Shown here piece by piece: positions 36,442 to 45,400 of a DNA stretch of 64,000 bases. Below the pieces are notes generated by a model. It was given only the letters and a program-made list of their open reading frames with translations. It did not search any database and was not told where the DNA came from. The first letter of the stretch is position 1. Each line of letters starts with the position of its first letter. This DNA is from Kutzneria viridogrisea (GTDB taxonomy: Bacteria > Actinomycetota > Actinomycetes > Mycobacteriales > Pseudonocardiaceae), in contig JACJID010000001.1 of the NCBI GenBank assembly GCA_014138725.1, positions 1,426,001-1,490,000 on the forward strand, in the 5' to 3' direction. A program made the position numbers and the translations under genes.

Positions 36442-37872
36442 TCAGCTCGGCATCCAGTTGCCGTGGAAGCCGTAGGGGACGCGGGTGGGGAGGTGGATCC
36501 GCGCGGCCGTGTCGAGGGTCTGGGCGTCGAGCAGGACCAGGTCGCTGCGGTCCTCGCTGGCGTCGTACACCATGCCCATGAGCACGCCCGCGTCCTCCTC
36601 CGCACCGGTGGGCACGAAGACGAACTCGCCGGCGCCGTGCCCCTTCCCGAACGAGTGCACACGGGTGTCGCCGGTGAGCAGGTCGTGCTTGCACAGGGAG
36701 TTCAGCTCCAGTCCGGGCACGCCGCCGTCGGAGCCGATCGTGTAGCCGTAGCGGTGCCTGCTGCCGAGTAGCCGCTCGTCCACGCGTGGGAACTCCTGGT
36801 GCACCTCGCTGAACCGGTCCTCGCGGAGCTTGCCCGCGGACAGGTCGATCGTCCACCGGTCCAACGTGGTGCCGCCCTCGTTGGGGGTGAGCCTGTCGGT
36901 GGCGAACATCTGCGGGTGCCGCACCACGTCCAGCACCAGCTCCTCGCCCTGTTCGTAGGCGTTGAGCGCGTGGAAGACGTAGCACGCCTCGACCTCGAAC
37001 CAGCGCAGGTCGGCGACGGAGCCGTTGCGGGGCAGGACGCCGACGCGCGCGGGGTGGTCGGGGTTCCAGGCGTAGGGCAGCGCACCGCCGCCCTTGCGGT
37101 TGACGCGCTCGGCGATGCGCCCCGGCACGGGCCTGCGCCCGATGAACTGGGACAGCAGGAATTCCACCGGCTTGCGCAGCAGCTTGGGCGCGGCCTTGGC
37201 GGCCAGTTCGAAGTCGAAGGTCACCGGGAGGTCGTAGAGCACCACGTAGTTCTCGGTCAGCGAGAAGTCGTGCATCATCGGGCTGCCGCCGACGGGGATG
37301 TCCACAGTGCGCCGCACACGCCCGTCCAGCCCGACCACCGTGTACTGGACGGTGCTGCCCGCCGCCCAGTAGTAGGAGACCGCGTGCAGCTCGCCGGTCC
37401 TGGGATCGATCTTGGGGTGGGCCGTGTAGCCGCCGCGCAGGGTGCCGCCGAAGTCGCAGGCGCCCACGGTGTCCAGTTCCTCGGTCAGCTCGTAGGGCAG
37501 GCTGCCGCCCTCGACCAGCGCCAGCGTGCGCCCGGCGTGCCCGAGCACGTTGGTGTTGGCGGAGAAGTCGGTCCCGGCGTGCCGTGGCCCGGCGGGCCGC
37601 TGCTCGCCCAGCGCGCTGGCCACGAAGCCGTCGCGCACGAACCGGTTGCGGTACCACTCGGCGCGGCCCCCGCGGATGCGCACCCCGTGCACCATGCCGC
37701 TGCCCAGGAACCAGTTGTACGTGCGGGGGTTGGGCGGCAGCACCGGGTTGGGGCCGTTGCGCAGGTAGCGCCCGTCCAACTGCTCGGGGATGTGTCCGGT
37801 GACCGGGAGCTCGGTGACGGTCAGTTCGCTGGCTACCGGGCCGAAGTTGCCCTGGAGAACTGTGCTGGTCAT
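36442..37872 (-). CDS. Carotenoid cleavage oxygenase family protein
   Basis: A 476-aa protein of the RPE65/NCED/lignostilbene dioxygenase family. The four iron-binding His are in TAHPKID (His152), MMHDFSL (His201), VFHALNAYE (His301) and GFHGNW (His470). LRNGPNP near residue 40 and the C-terminal PxGFHGNW are family signatures. It cleaves a C=C bond in carotenoids, apocarotenoids or stilbenes with O2. Starts at ATG 37872, divergent from a tetR-type gene 65 bases away, whose product probably controls it. Confidence 0.9.
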   Translation of the reverse strand: MTSTVLQGNFGPVASELTVTELPVTGHIPEQLDGRYLRNGPNPVLPPNPRTYNWFLGSGMVHGVRIRGGRAEWYRNRFVRDGFVASALGEQRPAGPRHAGTDFSANTNVLGHAGRTLALVEGGSLPYELTEELDTVGACDFGGTLRGGYTAHPKIDPRTGELHAVSYYWAAGSTVQYTVVGLDGRVRRTVDIPVGGSPMMHDFSLTENYVVLYDLPVTFDFELAAKAAPKLLRKPVEFLLSQFIGRRPVPGRIAERVNRKGGGALPYAWNPDHPARVGVLPRNGSVADLRWFEVEACYVFHALNAYEQGEELVLDVVRHPQMFATDRLTPNEGGTTLDRWTIDLSAGKLREDRFSEVHQEFPRVDERLLGSRHRYGYTIGSDGGVPGLELNSLCKHDLLTGDTRVHSFGKGHGAGEFVFVPTGAEEDAGVLMGMVYDASEDRSDLVLLDAQTLDTAARIHLPTRVPYGFHGNWMPS

Positions 37873-37937
37873 GTGCGCCTCGCAACCCAGAGGTTCTGTG
37901 ACGCAGTTATAAAACGCTGTTGCGATACGCTTGTCAA

Positions 37938-38546
37938 GTGGCCCGACCCAAGACCCACGACGACGCCCTGCGTACCCGGCTGCTGGACCGCGCCGGTGAA
38001 CTGATCTCCGGCGAGGGCCCGGACGCGCTGAGCCTGCGCAGGCTCGCCGCCGACGCGGGCACCTCGACCACGGCGGTGTACTCGCTGTTCGGCGGCAAGG
38101 CCGCGCTGATCCGCGAGGTCTACGTGGAGGCGTTCCGGCGCTTCAACGCGCGGCTGGCCCAGGTGCGTCCCGGCCCCGACGCGGAGGCTGACCTGGTGCG
38201 GCTGGGCCTGCTGTACCGGGAGAGCGCGCTGGCCGACCGCCACCTCTACGCGATCATGTTCACCGCCGTGATCCCCGGCTTCGAGCCCGACGCGCAGGCA
38301 CGTGAACAGGCCGAGGGCACCTTCGCCCCGTTGCTGGCCGCCGTGCGCCGCGCGGTGGACGAGGGCGTGCTGGTGGACGAACCCGCCGAGGGCATCGCGA
38401 TCGCCTGCTGGGCCCTGGTGCACGGCATGGTCTCGCTGGAACTGCGGGCGGATCTGCCCGGGGAGGTGGACGCGGCGGCCACTTATGAGCGGGCGATCCG
38501 CGCTGGCTTGCGCGGCTGGCGCCGGGACGGGGTGCCGGTGGCGTGA
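37938..38546 (+). CDS. TetR-family transcriptional regulator
   Basis: A 202-aa protein from GTG 37938. The N-terminal HTH is LSLRRLAADAGTSTTAVYSLFGGKAALIREVY, of which LAADAGTSTTAVYSLFGGK is the recognition part. The C-terminal ligand domain contains a WHG-type segment (ALVHGMVSLEL). A longer TTG start at 37920 is possible but lacks a ribosome site. It is divergent from the carotenoid oxygenase, its likely target. A hairpin terminator begins at its stop codon. Confidence 0.88.
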   Translation: MARPKTHDDALRTRLLDRAGELISGEGPDALSLRRLAADAGTSTTAVYSLFGGKAALIREVYVEAFRRFNARLAQVRPGPDAEADLVRLGLLYRESALADRHLYAIMFTAVIPGFEPDAQAREQAEGTFAPLLAAVRRAVDEGVLVDEPAEGIAIACWALVHGMVSLELRADLPGEVDAAATYERAIRAGLRGWRRDGVPVA

Positions 38547-38587
38547 AGGTGGCTTTCACTGCGTCCAGTGCAGTGAAAGCCACTTTC
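38545..38587 (+). terminator. Hairpin terminator of the GGCTTTCACTGC family
   Basis: Arms 38545-38562 and 38570-38587 pair with one mismatch over 18 bp around a 7-base loop, starting inside the tetR stop codon. The sequence is related to the hairpin at 62545-62603. Confidence 0.75.
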
Positions 38588-38619
38588 GCGGCGCGGGGTG
38601 GGTGCGGCGCGGGCGTGCG

Positions 38620-38675
38620 TCATGAAGGTGCCGTTTGAGGCGTTGGGCGTCATGAAGGGCACCTTTGGGACATTG
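38620..38675. repeat. Two imperfect direct copies of a TCATGAAGGTGCC motif
   Basis: GTCATGAAGGTGCCGTTT and GTCATGAAGGGCACCTTT occur about 31 bases apart in the intergenic region. They resemble half-arms of the hairpin at 62545-62603. The remainder of 38588-38960 contains no recognisable gene. Confidence 0.5.
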
Positions 38676-38809
38676 GGGCGGCGCGCGGGCCCGTGCCGTG
38701 ACGGCGGCCTTCGTGGCAGGCTGAGTGGTGGGGTGCCGGGGCCAGGTTGTCACGGCGTGGACAACGGCGCAGCCCCGATCGCTCAGCCGGGTGAGTTTAC
38801 GAATTGTGC

Positions 38810-38909
38810 GGGTAAATGGTTCAGGTGAGTCTTGTCACTGACCGTCCAGGGTGATTTACCCACGTTTAACCACGTGCAATGTTGCGGCTAGGCGGGTCAT
38901 CTCTACGCT
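38810..38909 (+). promoter_or_regulatory. Probable promoter/operator region of the lipid synthase operon
   Basis: This AT-richer stretch precedes the first gene of the operon. It holds an inverted repeat GGGTAAAT (38810-38817) / ATTTACCC (38854-38861), two CACGT steps at 38861-38875, and a possible promoter TTGCGG (38882) - 16 bases - TACGCT (38904). GAGAGG lies about 11 bases before the ATG at 38961. No other comparable gap exists until 61467. Confidence 0.45.
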
Positions 38910-38960
38910 GAGTGGCGGGTCAATTAATTCCCGGCCCACGACAGCGAGAGGTTTTGTCGC

Positions 38961-39992
38961 ATGTTCAACCACTTAGGTGCTTACCTCACACCAGCGAGGC
39001 GTCGCTGGCTAGCCCTGGGGCTGACGTTTGTCACCGTGGCGACAATGGGTGGCGCCATTGCGCTCACCGCGCGGTCAAGTGACGCGGCCCCGGCGGTTCC
39101 CGGCCTGTGGGCAGGCAGGACCGACGCCTCGTTCCAGGCGATTTGCACCTGGAGTCACCGCAACGACGACGACCCGATCGTCTTTCCTGGTGAACGGGGC
39201 AAATCGCACACCCACGACTTCTACGGAAACAGGCAGACCGACGCGTTCTCCACCGCGGACACCCTGCGCGGCGGCGGGACCACCTGCAACAACCCGTTCG
39301 ACAAGGCGGGCTACTGGGTGGCCAACCTGCGCAAGGACGGCCAGCCGCTGACCGCGCGTACCATGATCACCACCTACCAGGCCCGGTTCAAGCGCAGGGT
39401 CCAGCCGTTCCCGCCCGGGCTGAAGATCCTCTCCGGCAACGCCAACACGCGTGGCCCGCAGGCACTGTCCACTGTGGAGTGGTCCTGCAACGACGACCTC
39501 AGCCACGCCTCGGCCAGCGTCATCCCGGACTGCCCCGAGGACGGGCACCCGCTGACCATGACCGTGTGGTTCCCGGACTGCTGGAACGGCAGCGACCTGG
39601 ACAGCCCCAACCACATCAGCCACATGGCCTTCAGCAGGGACGGCCGGTGCCCCGCGGACCACCCCGTCCCGGTGCCCGGCCTGAAGGAGACCGTGTTCTG
39701 GCCGGACCAGAAGTCCGGCCGGGGCCTGAGCCTGGCCAGCGGCGGCACGATGACCGGGCACGCCGACTTCGTCAACTCCTGGGACCAGGCGGGCCACGCG
39801 GCCTTCGTGACCCAGTTCCTCGACGTGCTCAACCCGGGCAACCCGCTGGGCACTGTGCTCGACGGGCCGCTGCGCAACGCCATCGGCAGGACCGCGGGCC
39901 CGGCCAACCGGCCGCGCTCCACCGAGGCCGAGGACCAGGCCGCCGTGTCCATGCAGCCCATGTCCATGCCTGGCATGGCGATGGGGAACTGA
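38961..39992 (+). CDS. DUF1996 protein, membrane-anchored or secreted, with Met-rich tail
   Basis: A 343-aa protein. An N-terminal basic stretch and hydrophobic segment (residues 16-36, WLALGLTFVTVATMGGAIALT) act as a signal peptide or anchor. The DUF1996 domain is shown by KSHTHDFYGN (residues 81-90), TTCNNP, YWVANLR, VEWSCND, CPEDGHPLTMTVWFPDCWNG and HADFVNSWD. This family is common in fungi and actinobacteria and has no settled function; conserved His suggest metal binding. The end MSMPGMAMGN is Met-rich, as in copper-binding tails. It is separated from the FAD oxidoreductase by 12 bases, so it is probably in the lipid operon. Confidence 0.8.
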   Translation: MFNHLGAYLTPARRRWLALGLTFVTVATMGGAIALTARSSDAAPAVPGLWAGRTDASFQAICTWSHRNDDDPIVFPGERGKSHTHDFYGNRQTDAFSTADTLRGGGTTCNNPFDKAGYWVANLRKDGQPLTARTMITTYQARFKRRVQPFPPGLKILSGNANTRGPQALSTVEWSCNDDLSHASASVIPDCPEDGHPLTMTVWFPDCWNGSDLDSPNHISHMAFSRDGRCPADHPVPVPGLKETVFWPDQKSGRGLSLASGGTMTGHADFVNSWDQAGHAAFVTQFLDVLNPGNPLGTVLDGPLRNAIGRTAGPANRPRSTEAEDQAAVSMQPMSMPGMAMGN

Positions 39993-40004
39993 GGGCCGGT
40001 GAGC

Positions 40005-41294
40005 ATGCGCGTCGCGGTGATCGGGGCCGGTGTCGCTGGGCTGTCGGCGGCCTACCGGCTGCGGGCGGAGGCCGAGGTGACCCTGTTCGACTCGGCGCAC
40101 ACCGCGGGCGGTCACGCCTGCACGGTGGAGGTCGAGGACAACGGCCGGGTGCTGGGCCTGGACACGGCATTCGTCGTGTACAACGAACCGCACTACCCCT
40201 CGATCGCGGCATTCTTCGGGGAGCTCGGCGTGGCGACCAAAGCGCACACGGGACGATTCTGCTTCTTCGATGCGGAATCGGATGCAACCTACGTCTCGGA
40301 GGACCTGGAACTGGGTGAGGAGGAAGTCGCCCAGCGCTGTCCCGCCGATTTCCAGTTGCTGTGGCGCGAGGCCGCCAGGTTCCAGCGTGAAGCGCCGAAG
40401 GACTTCATCCGCGGGCGTGCCGATATGTCGTTGGGCGATTACCTCGACGGAAACGGTTACAGCAAGGCTTTTCGGTACGGGTTCGTCGTGCTCATCTCCA
40501 CGGCGGCCTGGTCGGTGCCCGCGGACAAGATCTGGCAGATGCCCGCGAGCACGGTCATCGCGTTTTTCTACGCCCACGGAGCGGAGGGCCTCGGGGGCAG
40601 GACCGTGCCGTGGCGAACCGTCGAAGGCGGGAGCATCAGCTACGTCCGCGCCGCCCTGGGGCGGTTGCGCGCGGCGGGCGGGCTGATCCGCCTGGCCACC
40701 CCGGTGCACCGGGTGGTCGAGCACCAGGACTCCGTCGAGGTGCACAGCCTGGACGGCACCGAGTGGTTCGACCACGTGGTGCTGGCCACCCACGCCGACG
40801 AGGCCCTGGCCGTGCTGGACCGGCCCACCACGAGCCAGCGGCGGCTGTCGGCCATCGCGTACCACCCGACCCGCGCGGTGCTGCACACCGATCCCACCGT
40901 GCTGCCCGCCGACCGCGACACCTGGCGCAGTTGGAACTACGGCCGCCTCGGGGAGCGGCACAGTTGGGTCGTCTACTACCTCAACCGGTTGCAGGACCTC
41001 ACCGCGAGCCGTGACTACTTCCTGACCCTGGACTGCCCGCTGCCGATCCGCCCCGAGGCGGTGCTGGCGGAGAAGTCCTTCCGGCACCCGGTGTTCACCG
41101 CCGAGGTCCGCCGGATGCAGCCCACGCTGCACGCGGTCAACGAGGGCTCGCGGGTGAAGTTCGCCGGTTCCTACTTCCACGCGAGGCGGCTGGGCCCCGA
41201 CATCGTCGGCTCGCACGAGTCCGCCTTCGACTCCGGCCTCGCCGCCGCCGAGTCGGTCCTGCGCGACCGCAGCCTCGCGGACCGCCCCGCCTGA
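40005..41294 (+). CDS. COG2907-type FAD-dependent oxidoreductase (amine-oxidase fold)
   Basis: A 429-aa flavoprotein. It has AVIGAGVAGLSAAYRL at the start, GGHACTVEVE with the second FAD contact, and the C-terminal KFAGSYFHARRLGPDIVGSHESAFDSGLAAAE. This is the COG2907 group of NAD/FAD-binding amine-oxidase-fold proteins, often found beside cyclopropane fatty acid synthase and lipid genes and presumed to act on acyl chains. ATG 40005 is preferred to GTG 39999 for its spacing from GAGGG. In this operon a desaturation or dehydrogenation of the synthase product is the natural guess. Confidence 0.8.
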   Translation: MRVAVIGAGVAGLSAAYRLRAEAEVTLFDSAHTAGGHACTVEVEDNGRVLGLDTAFVVYNEPHYPSIAAFFGELGVATKAHTGRFCFFDAESDATYVSEDLELGEEEVAQRCPADFQLLWREAARFQREAPKDFIRGRADMSLGDYLDGNGYSKAFRYGFVVLISTAAWSVPADKIWQMPASTVIAFFYAHGAEGLGGRTVPWRTVEGGSISYVRAALGRLRAAGGLIRLATPVHRVVEHQDSVEVHSLDGTEWFDHVVLATHADEALAVLDRPTTSQRRLSAIAYHPTRAVLHTDPTVLPADRDTWRSWNYGRLGERHSWVVYYLNRLQDLTASRDYFLTLDCPLPIRPEAVLAEKSFRHPVFTAEVRRMQPTLHAVNEGSRVKFAGSYFHARRLGPDIVGSHESAFDSGLAAAESVLRDRSLADRPA

Positions 41295-41320
41295 TCCGCC
41301 CCGCCAGGAGGAGACAGCCC

Positions 41321-41602
41321 ATGTCCGAACAGGTCGTGACCCAGCGCCCGCCGACCGAGCCCGAGGTGTGGCAGTGGCTGGTGGACAAGATCGCCCACCG
41401 GCTCGGTGTGCCCGCGCAGCAGGTGGACGTGCACCGCTACTTCGACGAGTTCGACCTGGACTCCACCGAGGCGCTGGTGCTCTCCGGCGAGCTGGAGTCC
41501 TGGCTGGGCTTCGAGTTGGAGACCACCGCGCTCTGGTACCACCCCACGATCGCCGAGCTCTCCGCGCACATCGTGGCCAAGCGGGACGGGGGTGGGCTGT
41601 GA
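41321..41602 (+). CDS. Discrete acyl carrier protein
   Basis: A 93-aa ACP-like protein. Helix II starts at the phosphopantetheine site DLDSTEALVL (Ser about residue 48), preceded by YFDEF. Two helical segments flank it as in ACPs and PCPs. ATG 41321 has AGGAGGAG upstream. Its stop overlaps the thioesterase GTG (GTGA). It could carry the starter, receive the product, or serve the nearby acyl-CoA-dehydrogenase-like enzymes. It is distinct from the integral ACP of the large synthase. Confidence 0.85.
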   Translation: MSEQVVTQRPPTEPEVWQWLVDKIAHRLGVPAQQVDVHRYFDEFDLDSTEALVLSGELESWLGFELETTALWYHPTIAELSAHIVAKRDGGGL

Positions 41603-42450
41603 TCAGGACACTGGCGGAGTGCCCGAGTGCGCCACGGGTCGTGCTGGTGCACCCCGGGGCGCTGCCCGCCACCGTGCACCAGGACCTGGCCGCCGCGCTG
41701 GGCACCCTGCACGTGGTGGACCTGGAGCAGTTGCCCGCCTACCGCCGGATGATGGTCACCGGCGAACAGGACGGCTTGTCGGTCGCCGGTCTGGCCGAGA
41801 GCGCCGCCGAGCAGCTGCGCGCCGCCGGACTGCTGCACGGCCCGTGGCTGCTGGCGGGCTGGTCGGTCGGCGGGGTCGTGGGCTACGCGCTCACCGAGTT
41901 GCTGGCCGAGCACCAGTTGCCCGCCCACCTCGTGCTGCTGGACAGCATCGCGCCCGCACGGGGGTACCGGCGTTCCCGCGAGGACTTCACCGCCGAGGTG
42001 CTGCTGCCCTGGTTCGTGACCTACCTCGCGGCCAAGCGCGGCGGGCGGCTTTCCTTGCCAGGCAAGCGGTTCCGGGGCATGGACACCGAGACCGGGCTGC
42101 GCCTGGTGCTGGCGGCGGGCATCGACAGCGGCCTGCTCTGGCCGGACACGACCCTGGCCGGGCTGCGCAAGGTGTACGAGGTCTACCTGCACGGGCTGTT
42201 CCGCAACGTCGGGCTGACCAGCGCCCACCGGGCCGGGGCCGCGCGCGTGCCGATCACCCTGGTGCGCCCCGAGAACGGCCTGATCGACACCGCGGACCCG
42301 TTGGGCTGGCAGCGGTTGGCCACCGACCTGCGGGTGCTGCGCTGCCCGGGCGACCACTACTCCATGCTGCGCGACCCGGTGACCGTGGCCCTGGTCGCCC
42401 GGCTGACCAGGCAACTGCTGCCCACCCCGATGACCGCCCGCTCCGCGTGA
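41599..42450 (+). CDS. Thioesterase (type I TE-like alpha/beta hydrolase)
   Basis: A 283-aa protein from GTG 41599, overlapping the ACP stop. The nucleophile elbow is GWSVGGVVGYAL, as in PKS/NRPS-associated thioesterases; the acid is probably the Asp in LLDSIAP, and the His is in CPGDHYSML near the C-terminus. It probably hydrolyses or transfers the finished acyl chain, or proofreads the ACPs. PUFA synthases often lack a TE or end in an acyltransferase, so a free TE suggests release as a free acid or transfer to a small acceptor. It is 12 bases from the KS gene. Confidence 0.82.
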   Translation: MIRTLAECPSAPRVVLVHPGALPATVHQDLAAALGTLHVVDLEQLPAYRRMMVTGEQDGLSVAGLAESAAEQLRAAGLLHGPWLLAGWSVGGVVGYALTELLAEHQLPAHLVLLDSIAPARGYRRSREDFTAEVLLPWFVTYLAAKRGGRLSLPGKRFRGMDTETGLRLVLAAGIDSGLLWPDTTLAGLRKVYEVYLHGLFRNVGLTSAHRAGAARVPITLVRPENGLIDTADPLGWQRLATDLRVLRCPGDHYSMLRDPVTVALVARLTRQLLPTPMTARSA

Positions 42451-42462
42451 GGACCCGACACC

Positions 42463-45400
42463 ATGGACCACCACGACACCGCCATCGCCATCGTCGGCCT
42501 CGGGGCGCTGTACCCCAAGGCCGGTGACCTCGGTGAGTTCTGGGCCAACGTGGTGCAGGCCCGGGACTGCATCGAGGAGGTGCCCGAGAGCCACTGGCGG
42601 GTCGAGGACCACTACGACCCGGACCCGGCCGCCCCGGACAAGACCTACTGCAAGCGCGGTGGGTTCCTGCCCGAGGTGCCCTTCGACCCGCTGGAGTTCG
42701 GCCTGCCGCCGAACACCCTGGACGTCACCGACGTGCTCCAGCTGTTGAGCCTGGTCGTGGCCAAGCAGACGCTGGCCGACGCCGGGAGCTACGACCCCGC
42801 GCGCACGGGTGTGGTGCTCGGCGTGACCGGGGCGAACTCGCTGACCCAGCCGCTGGCCACCCGGTTGCAGACCCCGGTGCTCAAGGAGGTCGTGCGGTCC
42901 TGCGGGCTCAGCGAGCGCGACGCGGAGGCGATCGCCGCCAAGTTCGTCTCCGCGTTCGCGCCCTGGGAGGAGAACTCCTTCCCCGGCATGCTCGGCAACG
43001 TGGTCGCCGGGCGGATCGCGAACCGGTTCGACCTGGGCGGCACCAACTGCACCGTGGACGCCGCCTGCGCCAGTTCGCTGGCCGCCGTGCACGTGGCCGC
43101 CGCCGAGCTGCTGTCCGGCCGCGCCGACCTGATGCTCACCGGTGGCTGTGACGCCGAGAACACGATCCTGATGTACCTGTGCTTCTCCAAGACCCCGGCC
43201 TTCTCCCGCGCGGGCGTGATCCGGCCCTTCGACGAGTCCAGCGACGGCACGCTGATCGGCGAGGGAATCGGCATGCTCGCGCTCAAGCGGCTGGCCGACG
43301 CGGAGCGGGACGAGGACCGGATCTACGCGGTGCTGCGGGGGATCGGCAGTTCCAGCGACGGCCGGTACAAGAGCATCTACGCCCCGCGCAAGGAGGGCCA
43401 GGTGCTCGCACTGCGACGGGCCTACCAGCACGCCGGGTTCGGGCCCGAACAGATCGGGCTGGTCGAGTGCCACGGCACCGGCACCTCGGTCGGCGACCTC
43501 ACCGAGCTGACCGCGCTGCGCGAGGTGTACGGCGCGGCCAGTTCGCAGCGGCAGTTCGCCGCGGTGGGCAGCGTGAAGTCCCAGATCGGGCACACCAAGG
43601 CGGCCGCGGGCGCCGCGAGCATGATCAAGCTCGCGCTGGCCCTGCACCACCGGGTGCTGCCGCCCACGATCAACGTGCGGCGCCCGCGCGCGGCCGTGGA
43701 CTTCGCCACCTCTCCGTTCTACGTCAACACGATCGCGCGGCCGTGGATCACCGACCCGATGCGGCCCACCCGCCGCGCCGCCCTGTCCTCCTTCGGCTTC
43801 GGCGGCACGAACTTCCACTGCGTGCTGGAGGAACACGACGAGTCGGCCACGGCGGGGCACCCGGTGAGCCGGGTGCACGTGTGGAGCGCGCCCACCCCGC
43901 AGCAGCTGATCGAGGTGTTGGCCTCCGGTGTGGACGGTTCGGGGCCGGAGTGGCCGGTGCCCGCCGAACACGCGCGGCTCGCTGTGGTCGCAGGCGATCA
44001 GTCCGAACTGGACGCGGCACGAGCCGAGGCGCTGCAACGGCTTCGTGCCGAGCCTGGTGCCGAGTCCTTCGAACTCGCCAGCGCGTACTACCGGCGGGTG
44101 GCGATGGTCCGCGACGGCTGGGCGGGCAAGGTCGGCGCCCTGTTCGCCGGGCAGGGCAGCCAGTACGTGGGCATGGGCACCGGCACCGCGCTGGCCCTGC
44201 CGCCGGTCCGCGCGGCCTTCGACCGTGCGTCGGCGGCCTTCGGCGGTCCGGAGTCGTTGGGGCGCGTGGTGTTCCCGCCGCCCGCGTTCGACGAGGCCAC
44301 CCGCGCCGAGCAGGACGCGGCGCTGCGGCGCACCGAGTTCGCGCAGCCCGCGATCGGCGCGCTGGCTGTCGGTCAGTACCGGTACCTGGGCGATTCCGGG
44401 TTCGTGCCCGACGGTGTGCTCGGTCACAGCTTCGGTGAGCTGGTTGCCTTGTGGGCGGCCGAAAGCCTGACTGAGGAGGAGTTCACCGCGCTGGCCAGGG
44501 CCCGCGGTGCGGCCATGGCCCGCCGCCCCGAGGACCAGGCTGATCCGGGCACGATGGCGGCCGTGCGGCTGGGTGCGTCCCAGGTCGAGGAGCTGCTCGC
44601 GGGGCGGGCCGATGTGTTCGTCTGCAACGTGAACTCGCTCGACCAGGTGGTCGTCGGTGGGGGAACGCAGGCGGTTCGCGAGTTCGTGGCGCAGTGCCGT
44701 GCGTCCGGTGTCGGCGCGCAGGAACTGCCTGTGGCAGCGGCGTTCCACACAAAGTACGTGGCCCATGCGGTCCAGGGCTTCGGGCAGGCAGTGTCCGAAG
44801 TGGAGGTCCGCGAACCCAAGATCGCGGTCTATTCGAACCTCGCCGACGGCCGCTACGGCTCGGATGTCGAGGCGAACCGCGGACTGTTGGTTCGGCAACT
44901 CGGTGAACCAGTGCAGTTCGCCGCTCGTGTGCAGGACATGTACGCCGACGGTTTCCGGGTGTTCGTGGAGTTCGGGCCTCGCGGCGTGCTGTCCGGCCTG
45001 GTGCGGCGGATCCTTGCCGACCGGCCCGAGGTGGTGGTGCTGACCGCGGACGGCGGCCCCGGCACCGACGGGGACCGGGCGCTCAAGCAGGTGGCCGCGA
45101 GGCTGCTCGTGCTGGGGCTGCCGCTGAGCGGGCTCAACCGCCACGCCGCCCCCGCACCGCCGAGGAAGGCCAAGCACACCAAGGGAATGAGGATCGCGTT
45201 GAACGGGGTGAACCACGTGTCAGACGATCGCCGCCGCGCCTACCGGCAGGCATTGGACAACGGGTACCGCATCGAGGGCACCGCGCCCGCGGCGCACTCC
45301 GCGGCCGCCGAGCACCTGGCCATGCACCGGGACTACCTGGACAACCAGTTGCGCATCGCGGAACGCCTCAGCGGGGTGCTGGAGCGCGAGGCCGCGCAGG

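Noticed and set aside
38547..38960. Small coding frames in the gap before the DUF1996 gene
   Set aside because: None has a ribosome site or protein-like composition; hairpins and operator-like sequences explain the region better.
41437..45216. Long antisense frame (1259 codons) opposite the ACP, TE and KS-AT genes
   Set aside because: It covers well-supported plus-strand genes, with His/Gly/Arg-rich translation and no recognisable motif.
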